Source: Siminovitchia fordii DSM 16014 = CIP 108821 (lineage in GTDB: Bacteria; Bacillota; Bacilli; Bacillales; Bacillaceae_C). Taken from it: a stretch of DNA of 64,000 bases. Made by a program: the position numbers and the translations under genes. Within the stretch, counting starts at the first letter, position 1; each line of letters begins with the position of its first letter. The notes under the pieces were generated by a model. It had not been told where the DNA came from. It saw only the letters and a list, made by a program, of their open reading frames with translations, and made no database searches. This document shows, piece by piece, positions 37,137 to 48,989 of the stretch. The stretch covers positions 1-64,000 of the forward strand of contig NZ_KB894703.1 in NCBI RefSeq assembly GCF_000374565.1, written 5' to 3'.

Positions 37137-37679
37137 TTGAAACTCGAGCAATTATCTATGGATGAGCGTAAAGAAATGTCGTTTATTGAGATTGCACAAA
37201 GCATATTGGAAGAAAAAAAACAGGGAATGGCTTTTCAGGAGCTGACAGCAGAGATTGCCAAATTTCTAGAACTGTCGGATGAAGAGTTGCGTTCAAGGAT
37301 GCTGCAATTTTATACGGATTTGAATGTCGATGGCAGTTTCCTGGCATTGGGGGACAATCAGTGGGGGTTGCGTGAGTGGTATCCATTTGACCAAGTGGAT
37401 GAGGAAGTCATTGCTCCGACACCAACTAAAAAGAAAAAGAAGAAATCGAAAGCTGCCTTGGAGGATGACGACCTGTTATTGGATATCGAAGATGAAGAAC
37501 TTGATTTTGACGATGAAATAGAAGACGATATCGAAGAAGACGAGAGCCTGGAGGCCCTTCGGGAAGAAGAAGCCGATTTTGAAGATGAAGATGAAGAGCT
37601 GCTTGATGATGATGATTATGATTTGGATGATGATGAAGATGAGTTAGATTTGGAAGAAGAGGAGGAAGAGGAGGAATAG
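37137..37679 (+). CDS. rpoE: RNA polymerase delta subunit
   Basis: Delta raises RNA polymerase specificity and recycling in Firmicutes. An N-terminal HARE-HTH domain (residues ~1-85; IEIAQSILEEKKQGMAFQEL, WGLREWYPFD) is followed by a lysine patch (KKKKKK) and then a long Asp/Glu tail, the normal architecture. The start is ambiguous. TTG 37137 gives an N-terminus aligned with homologues (KLEQLSMDERKEM) but has only aggggA directly before it; TTG 37125 with ggcgg upstream is the alternative. The coding tail runs into a nine-base tandem repeat containing the stop. Confidence 0.93.
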   Translation: MKLEQLSMDERKEMSFIEIAQSILEEKKQGMAFQELTAEIAKFLELSDEELRSRMLQFYTDLNVDGSFLALGDNQWGLREWYPFDQVDEEVIAPTPTKKKKKKSKAALEDDDLLLDIEDEELDFDDEIEDDIEEDESLEALREEEADFEDEDEELLDDDDYDLDDDEDELDLEEEEEEEE

Positions 37680-37706
37680 GAGGAATAGGAGGAATAGGAG
37701 GAATAG
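37671..37706 (+). repeat. Four tandem copies of a 9-bp unit at the rpoE stop
   Basis: gaggaatag is repeated four times without change (37671-37679, 37680-37688, 37689-37697, 37698-37706). The unit is in the rpoE frame and each copy reads Glu-Glu-stop, so rpoE ends in four consecutive in-frame stops. It also regenerates SD-like aggagg motifs with no gene behind them. It begins directly before the pyrG -35 box. Confidence 0.95.
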
Positions 37707-37709
37707 TTC

Positions 37710-37746
37710 TTGACTTCTCACCTTTCAGTATGTAGAATTTTACTTG
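37710..37746 (+). promoter_or_regulatory. pyrG promoter with reiterative-initiation start GGGCTC
   Basis: TTGACT (37710-37715), 17-base spacer, TAGAAT (37733-37738), then seven bases to G37746, where the transcript begins GGGCTCC. In B. subtilis pyrG the same GGGCUC start lets polymerase add extra G residues when CTP is low; the G run then prevents terminator folding downstream. The spacing and start sequence here match that mechanism. Confidence 0.82.
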
Positions 37747-37779
37747 GGCTCCTTGAAAAAGGACTGACTAACAATACGC

Positions 37780-37813
37780 AACGCTCCCTTACTTTTGTAG
37801 CGGAGCGTTTTTT
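37780..37813 (+). terminator. pyrG leader attenuator
   Basis: aacgctcc (37780-37787) pairs with ggagcgtt (37802-37809), followed by T residues. Its left arm continues as ctccctt, the C/U-rich target that a 5' poly-G extension would pair with. It sits 35 bases into the pyrG transcript and 158 bases before pyrG, so it is an attenuator. It would also serve as terminator for rpoE. Confidence 0.82.
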
Positions 37814-37946
37814 ATGTTTTTGACATGATGGATACCATTATGACATGCGGCGTACCGTGGCTGAAGCTATTTAGCTTTATCATGCTGACGGGCGCTTGCC
37901 TTTTTGCATTTTTTTGGTTATCCGGCTTAAAGATGTGGAAACATAG

Positions 37947-39572
<1,626 letters not shown>

Positions 39573-39676
39573 TTATAACCATTGAAGATCTTCTTTATTG
39601 ATTGCTTCCCCTCCTGGAGGGCAGGATTAACTTGCTAATTTATATAGAAATTTTATACTAATTATATATTCTTAAA

Positions 39677-39704
39677 AAAACTGCCCAAAGATCTGGGCAG
39701 TTTT
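39677..39704. terminator. Bidirectional terminator between pyrG and ywjG
   Basis: An 11-bp perfect stem (aaaactgccca with tgggcagtttt), six-base loop, T run on the plus side and A run on the left arm. It serves both convergent genes. Confidence 0.88.
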
Positions 39705-40224
39705 ATTCATTTTCATAAAGAATTTCATCCACTGAAAATTTTAAAGCATGATAAATATATAAGGCGGCAATTAGGGAGGGGAAAACAACTCTCGATCCGT
39801 CTTCAGATGGAAGGATTGACCGGATAACCTGAGTGTTGATATGGACATCCGCCATATCTGACAAATCCTCGCCAGGCTCTCCCTTAATGGCGGATACAGA
39901 AACAAAAGGGACGCCTTTTTCCGTAAGTTCCCGGCCAAGGGAGACAGCTTCAGGACTGTCGGAGAAGCGGGAAAAGACAATTGCGCGGTCCGTATGGCTC
40001 AAGGCGTCCGTTTGAACTAGAGCTTCAGCATTTATCAGAGGCTCTGCCCCTTCCAATGCTTCATGGACAACCCCTTCCATTTCACTGAATCCCTTGATAT
40101 ATATTTTACCCTCGCCGACAGGGGCCTGGGCTAATAGTCTCGCTCCGTCCTCCAATTCCATTGCTTCTTTTTCCTTTATTTTTAAAAACAATCCGGTAAG
40201 CTGAGTCGACAACATTTTTAACAT
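39703..40224 (-). CDS. ywjG: YwjG family (DUF2529) protein
   Basis: A 173-residue protein of the DUF2529 family, conserved between pyrG and spo0F in bacilli. The sequence suggests a SIS-like alpha/beta fold (DRAIVFSRFSDSPEAVSLGRELTEKGVPFV), so sugar-phosphate binding is possible but unproven. Start is ATG 40224 with aaaggaag seven bases upstream; the open frame extends eleven codons further without an SD. Divergent from spo0F. Confidence 0.85.
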   Translation of the reverse strand: MLKMLSTQLTGLFLKIKEKEAMELEDGARLLAQAPVGEGKIYIKGFSEMEGVVHEALEGAEPLINAEALVQTDALSHTDRAIVFSRFSDSPEAVSLGRELTEKGVPFVSVSAIKGEPGEDLSDMADVHINTQVIRSILPSEDGSRVVFPSLIAALYIYHALKFSVDEILYENE

Positions 40225-40328
40225 AAAAATACTTCCTTTCATACAAGCGGATATCACTATTATAGATGTCCCGAGTTGGGAAAAAAAGAGAAGACGGTGG
40301 GAGAAGGTGGAAATGATATATATCTTTA

Positions 40329-40356
40329 GAAGGAAATATTGGCTTGGACAGCGAAA
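40329..40356 (+). promoter_or_regulatory. Candidate sigma-H promoter of spo0F
   Basis: GAAGGAAAT (40329-40337) matches the sigma-H -35 consensus RnAGGAwWW fully. After 12 bases AGCGAAA (40350-40356) matches RnnGAAT in all but the last base. It lies about 90 bases before spo0F, as expected from the sigma-H promoter of spo0F in B. subtilis. Confidence 0.58.
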
Positions 40357-40361
40357 GGATA

Positions 40362-40369
40362 TACGACAA
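40362..40369 (-). promoter_or_regulatory. Possible Spo0A box near the spo0F start site
   Basis: The minus strand reads TTGTCGTA, seven of eight bases of the 0A box TTGTCGAA. It lies just downstream of the sigma-H promoter, where Spo0A controls spo0F in B. subtilis. A single 8-mer is weak evidence alone. Confidence 0.38.
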
Positions 40370-40447
40370 AGAAAAAAGGTAAATTGAAACCGAAAATGTT
40401 GATTTGGGGTGGTTATTAGAATATCAATTTAATAAAGGGGGATTACA

Positions 40448-40831
40448 TTGAGGGAGAAAGTGTTGATAGTTGATGATCAATTTGGGATACGGACCTTATT
40501 GAATGAAGTTTTACAAAAGGAAGGATATGAAATTTTTCAGGCTGCAAACGGTTTTCAGGCTCTGAGCGTAACTGAGCAGCATGCTCCGGACCTTGTACTT
40601 CTGGATATGAAAATTCCAGGTATGGATGGGCTGGAGATATTGAAAAAAATGAAGGAAATCAATCCGGACATCAGAGTTCTGATTATGACAGCGTATGGTG
40701 AGCTGGATCTTATTGAACAAACAAAAAAATTAGGAGCGCTCGCCCATTTTTCCAAGCCGTTTGATATTGAAGAGATCCGTTCTGCAGTAAAAAAATATTT
40801 GTTGGTCAACTCAGACCAGACCACTACATAA
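40448..40831 (+). CDS. spo0F: Sporulation phosphorelay response regulator Spo0F
   Basis: A single-domain receiver of 127 residues that takes phosphate from sporulation kinases and passes it to Spo0B. The acidic pocket is Asp9-Asp10, the phosphorylated residue Asp53 in [11 protein letters not shown], with Thr81 and Lys103 (FSKPF) completing the active site. No output domain follows. Start is TTG with aaaggggg seven bases upstream. Its position between ywjG and fbaA is the same as in B. subtilis, and sigma-H and 0A elements precede it. Confidence 0.96.
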   Translation: MREKVLIVDDQFGIRTLLNEVLQKEGYEIFQAANGFQALSVTEQHAPDLVLLDMKIPGMDGLEILKKMKEINPDIRVLIMTAYGELDLIEQTKKLGALAHFSKPFDIEEIRSAVKKYLLVNSDQTTT

Positions 40832-40858
40832 AATTTCCATTTAAAAATACCTGCATCG

Positions 40859-40888
40859 TTGGTATTGTAGTAAATTATTTGATATGAT
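40859..40888 (+). promoter_or_regulatory. Candidate sigma-A promoter of fbaA
   Basis: TTGGTA (40859-40864), 18-base spacer and TATGAT (40883-40888). The transcript would begin near 40895, which rules out the longest open frame starting at 40884 and supports the TTG start at 40953. Confidence 0.48.
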
Positions 40889-40952
40889 GATACTGCAAAA
40901 AAACGATGATGTTTCTATTGGGTCAGGCCCAATATTAAAGGAGGAAAATATT

Positions 40953-41816
40953 TTGCCTTTAGTATCAATGAGAGAGATGTTACATAAAGCAAACGAAGGA
41001 AAATATGCGGTTGGTCAATTCAATCTGAACAACCTTGAATTCACACAGGCCATACTGCAGGCAGCACAGGAAGAGAAATCACCTGTCATTTTGGGGGTTT
41101 CGGAAGGCGCAGCACGTTATATGGGAGGCTTTAAACTGACAGTCCGGATGGTGGAAGCACTAATGGAAGAGTACGGTGTAACGGTACCGGTAGCCATTCA
41201 TCTGGATCACGGTTCAAGCTTCGAGATGTGTGCCAAAGCCATACATGCAGGTTTCACGTCTGTCATGATTGATGGGTCTCATCTACCACTTGAGGAAAAC
41301 ATTGAATTGACAAAGAAAGTGGTTGAGCTTGCTCATATGTTTGGTGTTTCAGTAGAAGCAGAGCTAGGAAGAATTGGTGGACAAGAAGACGACCTGACAG
41401 TCGATGATGCAGAAGCTTCCTACGCAATCCCTGAAGAATGTGACCGTCTCGTCAGAGAAACGAAAGTGGATTGCTTTGCCCCTGCCTTGGGCTCTGTACA
41501 CGGTCCTTATAAAGGAGAGCCTAAATTGGGTTTTGACCGTATGGAAGAAGTAATGAAGCTGACGGGTGTTCCTCTAGTACTTCATGGTGGAACAGGAATA
41601 CCACTTAAAGATATCCAAAGGGCGATCTCCCTTGGAACAGCAAAAATCAATGTAAATACAGAAAATCAGATTGCTTCCTCAAAGCGTGTGCGTGAGGTCC
41701 TGGCTGAAAACCCTGATATGTATGATCCGCGTAAGTACCTAGGCCCTGCCCGTGAAGCTATCAAAGAAACCGTCATGGGCAAAATGCGTGATTTCGGATC
41801 ATCAGGAAAAGCTTGA
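40953..41816 (+). CDS. fbaA: Fructose-bisphosphate aldolase, class II
   Basis: A zinc-dependent aldolase splitting fructose 1,6-bisphosphate in glycolysis, working in reverse in gluconeogenesis. The 287-residue protein has the metal/substrate blocks [22 protein letters not shown] and the glycine-rich LHGGTGIP. Start is TTG at 40953 (PLVSMREML, as in homologues) with a strong aaaggagg; upstream in-frame codons precede the predicted start of transcription. Grouped with fsa and glpX in a central sugar-phosphate cluster. Confidence 0.95.
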   Translation: MPLVSMREMLHKANEGKYAVGQFNLNNLEFTQAILQAAQEEKSPVILGVSEGAARYMGGFKLTVRMVEALMEEYGVTVPVAIHLDHGSSFEMCAKAIHAGFTSVMIDGSHLPLEENIELTKKVVELAHMFGVSVEAELGRIGGQEDDLTVDDAEASYAIPEECDRLVRETKVDCFAPALGSVHGPYKGEPKLGFDRMEEVMKLTGVPLVLHGGTGIPLKDIQRAISLGTAKINVNTENQIASSKRVREVLAENPDMYDPRKYLGPAREAIKETVMGKMRDFGSSGKA

Positions 41817-42110
41817 AATCTTTGATTGGCTTCGGCAAGCCCGATGAACTTATGTCTCAAGGGCTAGGTCGTGAAGTAATCTTCTTATAAAAAGTATAGA
41901 TATAGAGAACAATGAAACCGCCTGGCTAATCTTGGCGGTTTCCATATTATACAAACGCAGACGACATTCTAGCTGCGAAGATATAATGGTAGCTGCCTTC
42001 ATTTTTTCAGAATCAATTGGCGGCGTTCTTGAAAGTTAAACTTTCTCCTTCCTGCCGCTTCGTCAGCACCAAATCTAAACCTGATAATACTACAAAAGGG
42101 GTTGTGCCGA

Positions 42111-42758
42111 TTGAAGTTTTTCCTTGATACAGCAAACATTGATGAAATAGAAAAAGCGAACGAGTTCGGAATCATAGACGGAGTTACGACAAATCCTTCA
42201 TTGGTCGCAAAAGAGGATGTTTCTTTTCACGATCGCCTGAGAGAAATCACCGAAATAATTCCAGGTTCTGTCAGTGCTGAGGTAATTGCGCTTGATGCGG
42301 AAGGAATGATCAAAGAAGGAAGGGAACTGGCTGCCATTGCTCCAAATATCACTGTTAAAATTCCTATGACCCACGACGGGATGAAAGCGGTCAGCGTACT
42401 GTCCAAAGAAAATATAAAAACGAATGTTACACTTATTTTCAACTCCAATCAGGCTCTAGTTGCAGCCCGGGCCGGGGCCACTTATGTTTCCCCATTTATC
42501 GGTCGTTTAGATGATATCGGGCATAGCGGAGCGGAAATTATCTCCGAAATCGCTGACATATTCTCAATCCACAATCTGGATACACAAATCATTGCTGCTT
42601 CCATTCGTCATCCGCAACATGTGACAGAAGCTGCATTAAATGGTGCCCATATTGCAACATTGCCATATAAAGTGCTTGTTCAGCTGTTTAAGCATCCGTT
42701 GACTGACTTGGGAATCGAATCTTTTATCCGTGATTGGGAAGCGAGAAAAAGCAAGTAA
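42111..42758 (+). CDS. fsa: Transaldolase-like fructose-6-phosphate aldolase
   Basis: A small-type transaldolase family member (215 residues, TalC/FSA; YwjH in B. subtilis). Schiff-base Lys83 lies in NITVKIPMT. The N-terminus [12 protein letters not shown] and GVTTNPSLV are diagnostic. Start is TTG 42111, nine bases after aagggg. It is a pentose-phosphate or fructose-6-phosphate enzyme; sequence alone does not settle transaldolase versus aldolase activity. Confidence 0.92.
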   Translation: MKFFLDTANIDEIEKANEFGIIDGVTTNPSLVAKEDVSFHDRLREITEIIPGSVSAEVIALDAEGMIKEGRELAAIAPNITVKIPMTHDGMKAVSVLSKENIKTNVTLIFNSNQALVAARAGATYVSPFIGRLDDIGHSGAEIISEIADIFSIHNLDTQIIAASIRHPQHVTEAALNGAHIATLPYKVLVQLFKHPLTDLGIESFIRDWEARKSK

Positions 42759-42879
42759 CAATTTTTGTGATTTAAAATCTCTAAGTCTACATGTTTCGCC
42801 AATCTTTGTTTATAATAAGGGGTATAGTGTCTTTTTTCGAAAAATATTTACCTTATCAATGCCTGAAAGGAAGTCAAAA

Positions 42880-44166
42880 ATGGAGAAGCTAAAGATTGCT
42901 GGCGGTTATCCGTTAAAGGGAACAATAAAAGTGAGCGGTGCAAAAAACAGTGCTGTCGCTCTTATACCGGCTACCATTCTGGCAGATTCCCCTGTGAAGA
43001 TCGAAGGTCTACCCGACATTTCGGATGTTGATACATTGAGCGGATTGTTAGAAGAGATAGGCGGCAAGGTCATGCTTCATGACGATGTTATGCATGTAGA
43101 TCCCACAAATATGATCTCCATGCCTTTGCCGAACGGAAAAGTAAAAAAATTGAGAGCATCTTATTATTTAATGGGTGCTATGCTCGGACGCTTCAAAAAA
43201 GCTGTTATCGGCTTGCCCGGGGGCTGTCATCTTGGACCTCGCCCAATAGACCAGCATATTAAAGGGTTTGAAGCTTTGGGTGCTAAGGTAACCAATGAAC
43301 AGGGGGCTTTATACCTTCGAGCAGATGAATTGAACGGTGCCCGAATCTACTTGGACGTTGTAAGTGTCGGTGCTACCATCAATATTATGCTTGCCGCAGT
43401 GAAGGCAAAAGGACGGACAGTTATAGAAAATGCTGCCAAAGAACCTGAAATTATTGATGTAGCAACCTTGTTGACTAACATGGGTGCCAAAATCAAAGGA
43501 GCGGGAACGGATGTCATCCGGATCGATGGAGTAGATCGGCTGCACGGGTGCCAGCATACGATCATTCCTGACAGAATAGAAGCTGGAACTTTTATGATCT
43601 TAGGTTCGGCTATCGGGGAAGGCGTATTGATCGATAATATCATTCCTCACCATATGGAATCTCTTACGGCCAAATTAAGAGAAATGGGTGTCCCGATTGA
43701 AACAAGTGACGAACAGGTTTTTATCGGAAAAAGTGACAAACTGAAGCCAGTGGATGTCAAAACGCTTGTATATCCAGGTTTTCCGACTGATCTGCAGCAA
43801 CCTTTCACCTCTTTGCTGACAAAAGCGGAGGGTTCTTCTATTGTCACGGATACCATTTATTCCGCTCGTTTCAAACATATTGATGAGCTGCGAAGAATGA
43901 ATGCCAATATAAAAGTGGAGGGGAGCTCAGCCATTGTTAATGGTTCAAGTGTCCTCCAAGGAGCAAAAGTCAAGGCATCCGACCTCAGGGCGGGGGCAGC
44001 CCTTGTTATTGCGGGCTTAATGGCAGAAGGGATTACCGAAGTGACCGGACTGGAACATATTGACAGGGGCTACAGCGGATTAGTGGACAAATTAAATGGT
44101 CTCGGTGCCACCATTTGGCGTGAAAAAATGACGGAACAGGAGATTGAACAACTAAAAAGCTCCTAA
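42880..44166 (+). CDS. murA: UDP-N-acetylglucosamine 1-carboxyvinyltransferase
   Basis: Catalyses the first committed step of peptidoglycan precursor synthesis, transferring enolpyruvate from PEP to UDP-GlcNAc. At 428 residues it has PEP-reactive Cys116 in [14 protein letters not shown] (the residue attacked by fosfomycin) and Lys22 in SGAKNS. By position between fsa and glpX this is the murAB (second) copy of bacilli. ATG 42880 follows ggaag; the longer open frame extends back into fsa and is spurious. A TATAAT at 42811-42816 may be its -10. Confidence 0.95.
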   Translation: MEKLKIAGGYPLKGTIKVSGAKNSAVALIPATILADSPVKIEGLPDISDVDTLSGLLEEIGGKVMLHDDVMHVDPTNMISMPLPNGKVKKLRASYYLMGAMLGRFKKAVIGLPGGCHLGPRPIDQHIKGFEALGAKVTNEQGALYLRADELNGARIYLDVVSVGATINIMLAAVKAKGRTVIENAAKEPEIIDVATLLTNMGAKIKGAGTDVIRIDGVDRLHGCQHTIIPDRIEAGTFMILGSAIGEGVLIDNIIPHHMESLTAKLREMGVPIETSDEQVFIGKSDKLKPVDVKTLVYPGFPTDLQQPFTSLLTKAEGSSIVTDTIYSARFKHIDELRRMNANIKVEGSSAIVNGSSVLQGAKVKASDLRAGAALVIAGLMAEGITEVTGLEHIDRGYSGLVDKLNGLGATIWREKMTEQEIEQLKSS

Positions 44167-44287
44167 AAACTTCCCAGCCTTTTCTATGAATGGCAACGAT
44201 ATGCAATACAGAAAATGGCAGAAATATGATATACTTTTACTTCAGGGTAATCTAGTAAGATTGCTGCCAATGACGGGAGGAAAGTCA

Positions 44288-45253
44288 ATGGAAAGAAGTT
44301 TAACTATGGAACTCGTAAGAGTGACAGAAGCAGCCGCACTCAAATCAGCAAGATGGATGGGCCGCGGGATGAAAAATGAAGCGGATGATGCTGCTACCAC
44401 TGCAATGCGGAATGTTTTTGATACAATCCCGATGCAAGGTACAGTGGTAATTGGTGAAGGAGAAATGGACGAGGCTCCAATGCTTTATATCGGTGAAAAG
44501 CTTGGAACCGGACAAGGGCCGAAAGTCGATGTAGCCGTTGATCCACTAGAAGGCACTTCAATTGTGGCTTCCGGCGGATGGAATGCTCTGTCTGTTATCG
44601 CCATCGCTGACGCAGGAAACCTTCTTCATGCCCCGGATATGTATATGGAAAAAATAGCGGTCGGACCTGAAGCGGTAGGAAAAATCGACTTGAATGCCTC
44701 AGTTACGGATAATTTGAAAGCAGTGGCGAAGGCAAAAAATAAAAATATCGAAGATGTCGTGGCAACCGTGCTTAACCGCCCGCGCCATGAAAAAATTATT
44801 GCGGAATTGCGCGAAGCCGGTGCCCGGATTAAGCTGATCGATAATGGGGACGTTGCCGGAGCGATCAATACAGCTTTTGACCAGACGGGTGTTGACATAT
44901 TGTTCGGTACGGGCGGTGCTCCTGAAGGTGTAATAGCCGCAGCAGCGCTCAAGTGTCTCGGAGGAGAACTTCAAGGCAGACTTGTCCCTTCCAATGATGC
45001 TGAAATAGAACGATGCAAGAAAATGAATATTGATGTAAATCAAGTGTTCCGGATGGAAGATTTAGTGAAGGGCGATGATGCCATATTTGCCGCTACTGGA
45101 GTAACAGATGGCGAATTATTGAAGGGCGTTCAATTTACAGGCTCTTACGGATCTACCCATTCCATTGTTTTGCGTGCTAAATCGGGTACTATCCGCTTTA
45201 TCGAAGGCCGCCATAGTCTGAGCAAAAAACCAAATATGGTTGTGGAATCATGA
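44288..45253 (+). CDS. glpX: Fructose-1,6-bisphosphatase, class II
   Basis: A GlpX-type gluconeogenic phosphatase of 321 residues. Metal-binding acidic motifs are [11 protein letters not shown] and [20 protein letters not shown] and [15 protein letters not shown] are further family blocks. ATG 44288 has an excellent SD (gggagg); the open frame before it has none. Corresponds to ywjI of B. subtilis. A hairpin directly after the stop may end its transcript. Confidence 0.94.
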   Translation: MERSLTMELVRVTEAAALKSARWMGRGMKNEADDAATTAMRNVFDTIPMQGTVVIGEGEMDEAPMLYIGEKLGTGQGPKVDVAVDPLEGTSIVASGGWNALSVIAIADAGNLLHAPDMYMEKIAVGPEAVGKIDLNASVTDNLKAVAKAKNKNIEDVVATVLNRPRHEKIIAELREAGARIKLIDNGDVAGAINTAFDQTGVDILFGTGGAPEGVIAAAALKCLGGELQGRLVPSNDAEIERCKKMNIDVNQVFRMEDLVKGDDAIFAATGVTDGELLKGVQFTGSYGSTHSIVLRAKSGTIRFIEGRHSLSKKPNMVVES

Positions 45254-45257
45254 TTCT

Positions 45258-45285
45258 AGGAGGGATGTATTCCCTCCTTCATAAC
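45258..45285 (+). terminator. Hairpin after glpX
   Basis: aggaggga (45258-45265) pairs perfectly with tccctcct (45271-45278) across five bases. The following sequence is only moderately T-rich, so it is a weak intrinsic terminator at best. Confidence 0.55.
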
Positions 45286-45527
45286 TTTTAGGTTGTAACA
45301 CAACGCCATGGTCATTCTTCCTATTCTTCATGTGAAATGCACTCAAAACAATCCTTCCACTTTCTCAACATAAATGTTATCTTACAAATAACTACTACTT
45401 CACGAGGATTAACAGACAAGAAGATTAAAACAGGATGAAAACAAGTGAGCGCAAAATGTAATAAATATAAAAAACAATAAAAGCGATTAATAAACAATAA
45501 AATATTACGAAAAAGTGTGGTGTAGAA

Positions 45528-46778
45528 ATGGCTGGTTTAACCATCTCTTCATTGGAAGATATGAAACTGAAAGAATTATATGAACTTGCCCGCGAATACA
45601 AAGTTTCCTATTACAGCAAACTTACAAAAAAAGAATTGATATTTGCCATTTTAAAAGCTCGTGCTGAACAGGAAGGCTTCTTTTTCATGGAAGGTGTCCT
45701 GGAGATCATTCAATCTGAAGGGTTCGGGTTTTTAAGACCGATCAACTATACTGCAAGCTCAGAAGACATTTATATTTCAGCTTCGCAGATTCGCCGGTTC
45801 GACTTGCGCAATGGCGATAAGGTTTCAGGTAAAGTCCGTCCGCCTAAGGAAAACGAGAGATATTACGGATTGCTGCATGTGGAAGCGGTTAATGGGGATG
45901 ATCCGGAAAGCGCAAAGGAACGAGTCCACTTCCCGGCGTTGACCCCACTTTATCCGGATAGGCAGATCAAACTGGAAACGACTCCTTCGAAACTATCTAC
46001 GAGAATCATGGACCTTATTTCCCCAGTTGGTTTTGGACAGCGCGGCTTGATTGTGGCTCCTCCGAAAGCCGGTAAAACAATGCTGTTAAAATCCATTGCC
46101 AATTCAATTACGACAAATCATCCCGAAGCAGAATTGATTGTGCTGTTAATTGATGAAAGGCCTGAAGAGGTTACAGATATCGAACGGTCGGTAGATGCAG
46201 AGGTTGTAAGCTCCACATTCGATGAGGTTCCTGAAAATCACATAAAAGTGGCTGAACTTGTACTTGAACGCGCTATGAGGCTTGTGGAGCATAAGCGTGA
46301 TGTTATCATATTAATGGACAGTATAACTCGGCTGGCCCGTGCGTATAATCTTGTCATTCCTCCTAGTGGAAGAACGCTTTCCGGAGGTATTGACCCTGCT
46401 GCATTTCATCGTCCAAAACGGTTCTTCGGTGCTGCCAGGAATATTGAAGAAGGCGGCAGCTTGACGATTCTCGCAACGGCTCTGGTAGATACAGGGTCTC
46501 GGATGGATGATGTCATTTATGAGGAGTTCAAGGGGACAGGGAACTTGGAACTTCACTTAGATCGTTCACTGGCTGAAAGAAGGATTTTCCCTGCCATCGA
46601 TATCCGACGTTCCGGTACAAGGAAAGAAGAGCTTCTTATACCGAAAACTCAGCTTGAAAAAATGTGGAAATTACGTAAAGCGATGTCGGACACTCCCGAT
46701 TTTGCGGAAAAGTTTCTGCGCAAGCTGAAGCAAACGAAGACGAACGAAGAATTTTTTGAAGTGTTGACTACAAAGTAA
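45528..46778 (+). CDS. rho: Transcription termination factor Rho
   Basis: A hexameric RNA helicase of 416 residues ending transcription at Rho-dependent sites. The N-terminal helical and OB RNA-binding parts (residues 1-125; GFGFLRP) precede the ATPase core with Walker A APPKAGKT near residue 180, Walker B VIILMDS near 262, and the R-loop region. The usual bacillary length has no large insertion. The SD is poor (ggtg). The 270-base AT-rich leader before it shows no clear promoter to me; rho is known to autoregulate in B. subtilis. Confidence 0.96.
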   Translation: MAGLTISSLEDMKLKELYELAREYKVSYYSKLTKKELIFAILKARAEQEGFFFMEGVLEIIQSEGFGFLRPINYTASSEDIYISASQIRRFDLRNGDKVSGKVRPPKENERYYGLLHVEAVNGDDPESAKERVHFPALTPLYPDRQIKLETTPSKLSTRIMDLISPVGFGQRGLIVAPPKAGKTMLLKSIANSITTNHPEAELIVLLIDERPEEVTDIERSVDAEVVSSTFDEVPENHIKVAELVLERAMRLVEHKRDVIILMDSITRLARAYNLVIPPSGRTLSGGIDPAAFHRPKRFFGAARNIEEGGSLTILATALVDTGSRMDDVIYEEFKGTGNLELHLDRSLAERRIFPAIDIRRSGTRKEELLIPKTQLEKMWKLRKAMSDTPDFAEKFLRKLKQTKTNEEFFEVLTTK

Positions 46779-46805
46779 AACTTAAAATATTTACTTCTGC
46801 ATGAA

Positions 46806-46834
46806 TTGCATTTTTTCTATCATCTTGTTATAAT
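46806..46834 (+). promoter_or_regulatory. Candidate sigma-A promoter of rpmE
   Basis: TTGCAT (46806-46811), 17-base spacer and perfect TATAAT (46829-46834), about 100 bases before rpmE. Confidence 0.55.
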
Positions 46835-46928
46835 AAAAAATGTGCTTTTTTGAATTACTGCAGAAAAAAGTCTGCATCGTAATATAGAACTCTGTTTCAG
46901 CAAATGATTCAGGGCATTAAGGAGATGA

Positions 46929-47135
<207 letters not shown>

Positions 47136-47142
47136 TCCACTG

Positions 47143-47172
47143 AAACAGGCAAGGCAACTTGCCTGTTTTTTT
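47143..47172 (+). terminator. Intrinsic terminator of rpmE
   Basis: An 11-bp perfect stem (47143-47153 with 47158-47168), tetraloop gcaa and a run of T. Confidence 0.93.
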
Positions 47173-47273
47173 ATGCCTAGGTTTGTGGATTACTTGTTAA
47201 AAAATGCTTAAATCAGATTTAATTGTGGATAATGTCAAATTGGATTTCGAAACTGGAACAGGGGTGTGGATAA

Positions 47274-47891
47274 TTGGAACTCATCAATCAAAAGGGGTCA
47301 ATAGAAGTAATTTGCGGCAGTATGTTCTCCGGAAAAACGGAGGAATTGATCCGCCGGATCAGAAGGGTCCAATATGCACGGCGAAATTTAATGATATTCA
47401 AGCCGCAACTGGATGATCGATACAGTATCAATGAAGTTGTTTCCCACAACGGACTTTCCGCCATGGCACAGCCCGTGGCTAATGCCAATGACATTATCCA
47501 ACGGGTTCATGCAGATGTGGATGTCATTGCAATCGATGAAGTGCAGTTTTTTAATGAAGAAATTGTGGATGTCGTAAATCAATTGGCTGATTCAGGGCAT
47601 AGAGTGATCGTAGCGGGGTTGGACCAGGATTTCCGTGGAGTACCTTTCGGTTCCATGCCTGAGTTGTTATCCATGGCTGAATATGTGACAAAGCTGCATG
47701 CAGTGTGCGTTGTCTGCGGGGAACCTGCCAGCCGGACGCAGCGGCTGATTAACGGCAAGCCTGCCTGTTATGATGATCCGATCATTTTAGTAGGAGCTTC
47801 TGAAGCCTATGAAGCAAGATGCCGCCGCCATCATGAGGTTCCTTTGGGAATTAGCGAACATTTAAAGCAGCCGGTGAAAAATGTAGAATAG
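47274..47891 (+). CDS. tdk: Thymidine kinase
   Basis: A type II thymidine kinase of 205 residues that salvages thymidine. The P-loop [11 protein letters not shown] lies at residues ~15-25, DEVQFF carries the Walker B Asp, and zinc-binding cysteines appear in CVVCGEPA and the later CR pair. Start is TTG with aggggtg upstream. The order rpmE-tdk-prfA is conserved, although here a YiaA-like gene and a repeat separate tdk from prfA. Confidence 0.95.
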   Translation: MELINQKGSIEVICGSMFSGKTEELIRRIRRVQYARRNLMIFKPQLDDRYSINEVVSHNGLSAMAQPVANANDIIQRVHADVDVIAIDEVQFFNEEIVDVVNQLADSGHRVIVAGLDQDFRGVPFGSMPELLSMAEYVTKLHAVCVVCGEPASRTQRLINGKPACYDDPIILVGASEAYEARCRRHHEVPLGISEHLKQPVKNVE

Positions 47892-47905
47892 ACTTATCAA
47901 CAGAA

Positions 47906-47940
47906 AATCCAGCCAAAGTGCTGGGTTTTTTATTTTTTTA
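47906..47940 (+). terminator. Intrinsic terminator of tdk
   Basis: aatccagc pairs with gctgggtt (one G-U), six-base loop, then a long T-rich tail. Confidence 0.82.
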
Positions 47941-48341
47941 TATTGTCCACATGTTAGTAAAGCACAAAAAACATTAAAACCTTTTTCAAAACTGACCGTC
48001 TAATATATAGAGGATCAGGGGGGGAATGCCTTTGGAATGTCATTGAAAACGGCGTGACGTTCAAAGATTTGAAAAAAACAAAAGAGCCCAATATCTCTGG
48101 AAGTCGTATTTTTCCGATCCTTGCTCGAAGAGTCGCATAAAATAAAGATTAAGTGATGGTGCGATCGCTTCTTCAAATGGTTGCTTCGGTTTCGGCATGC
48201 TTGTGGAGGATTAATAATGCTAACAGTTGCGATTCAGTTAGTAAAAACATCTACTACTTGTAAGAAATTTCTATATAATAGATTTAGGTAAGGTAACAAC
48301 AGGGTATCTGATGTGCTAAATTTTTGGAGGTGAATCACTTA
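47941..48341. other. 400-base gap upstream of the YiaA-like gene
   Basis: No supported coding frame and no copy of the dispersed repeat. The sequence has mixed base composition and could contain remains of a lost gene, but I recognise nothing specific. The SD of the next gene (ggaggtga) is at its end. Confidence 0.5.
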
Positions 48342-48812
48342 ATGTCTAGTGATAACGAGATTTTATTAGATAAGGAAAAAGAAAGAGAACCAAAAATTAA
48401 AGTAGAGAGAAAAGAGGGAGAGCCGACTGGGGCGTTCAAAGGAGCTTCCTGGGGAGCACTGTTAGTGGGTGTTACAGCTTATCTCATCGGTTTGTATAAC
48501 GCAGCAATGCAATTGAACGAAAAGGGATATTATTTTGCAGTGTTAATATTCGGGCTCTATTCAGCGGTATCTTTACAAAAAGCAGTAAGAGATAAAGATG
48601 AGGGAATACCAGTTACAAATATTTATTATGGAATTAGCTGGTTTGCACTTATTGTATCGATTGCGTTAATGGCTATCGGTTTATACAATGCAGGAAGTAT
48701 TGATTTAAGCGAAAAAGGATTCTATGGCATGGCATTTGTTCTTAGTATATTTGCAGCCATAACCGTCCAGAAGAATATAAGGGATACACAGAGGGCAAGA
48801 GAAAGAGATTAG
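48342..48812 (+). CDS. YiaA/YiaB-type membrane protein with internal duplication
   Basis: A 156-residue membrane protein with a charged N-terminal 35 residues and then two copies of a two-helix module. The repeated signature is [21 protein letters not shown] in the first copy and [20 protein letters not shown] in the second, each followed by an EKG(Y/F)Y block and a VQK/LQKAVRD end. This matches the YiaAB two-helix family, whose function is unknown. ATG 48342 has an ideal SD. It is absent from this position in B. subtilis. Confidence 0.82.
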   Translation: MSSDNEILLDKEKEREPKIKVERKEGEPTGAFKGASWGALLVGVTAYLIGLYNAAMQLNEKGYYFAVLIFGLYSAVSLQKAVRDKDEGIPVTNIYYGISWFALIVSIALMAIGLYNAGSIDLSEKGFYGMAFVLSIFAAITVQKNIRDTQRARERD

Positions 48813-48989
48813 TTGTTCTCCGTTATATCAATGATCGAGCGCACTGCATGAATAAGAGTGCGCTTCTTGAATTGGACCAAGTTGTAAGAAATAAGTTCAA
48901 TGACAGGTGTACAGTTAAAAAAGGTATTTTTAAAAAAATGAAGATCTAAATTAGCCAATACAAATCAAAAGTAGGGGAAGAAAATTGCT

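Noticed and set aside
42730-42879. Longer murA starting inside the end of fsa
   Set aside because: It has no SD and the extra 50 residues are absent from MurA proteins; the true start has ggaag upstream.
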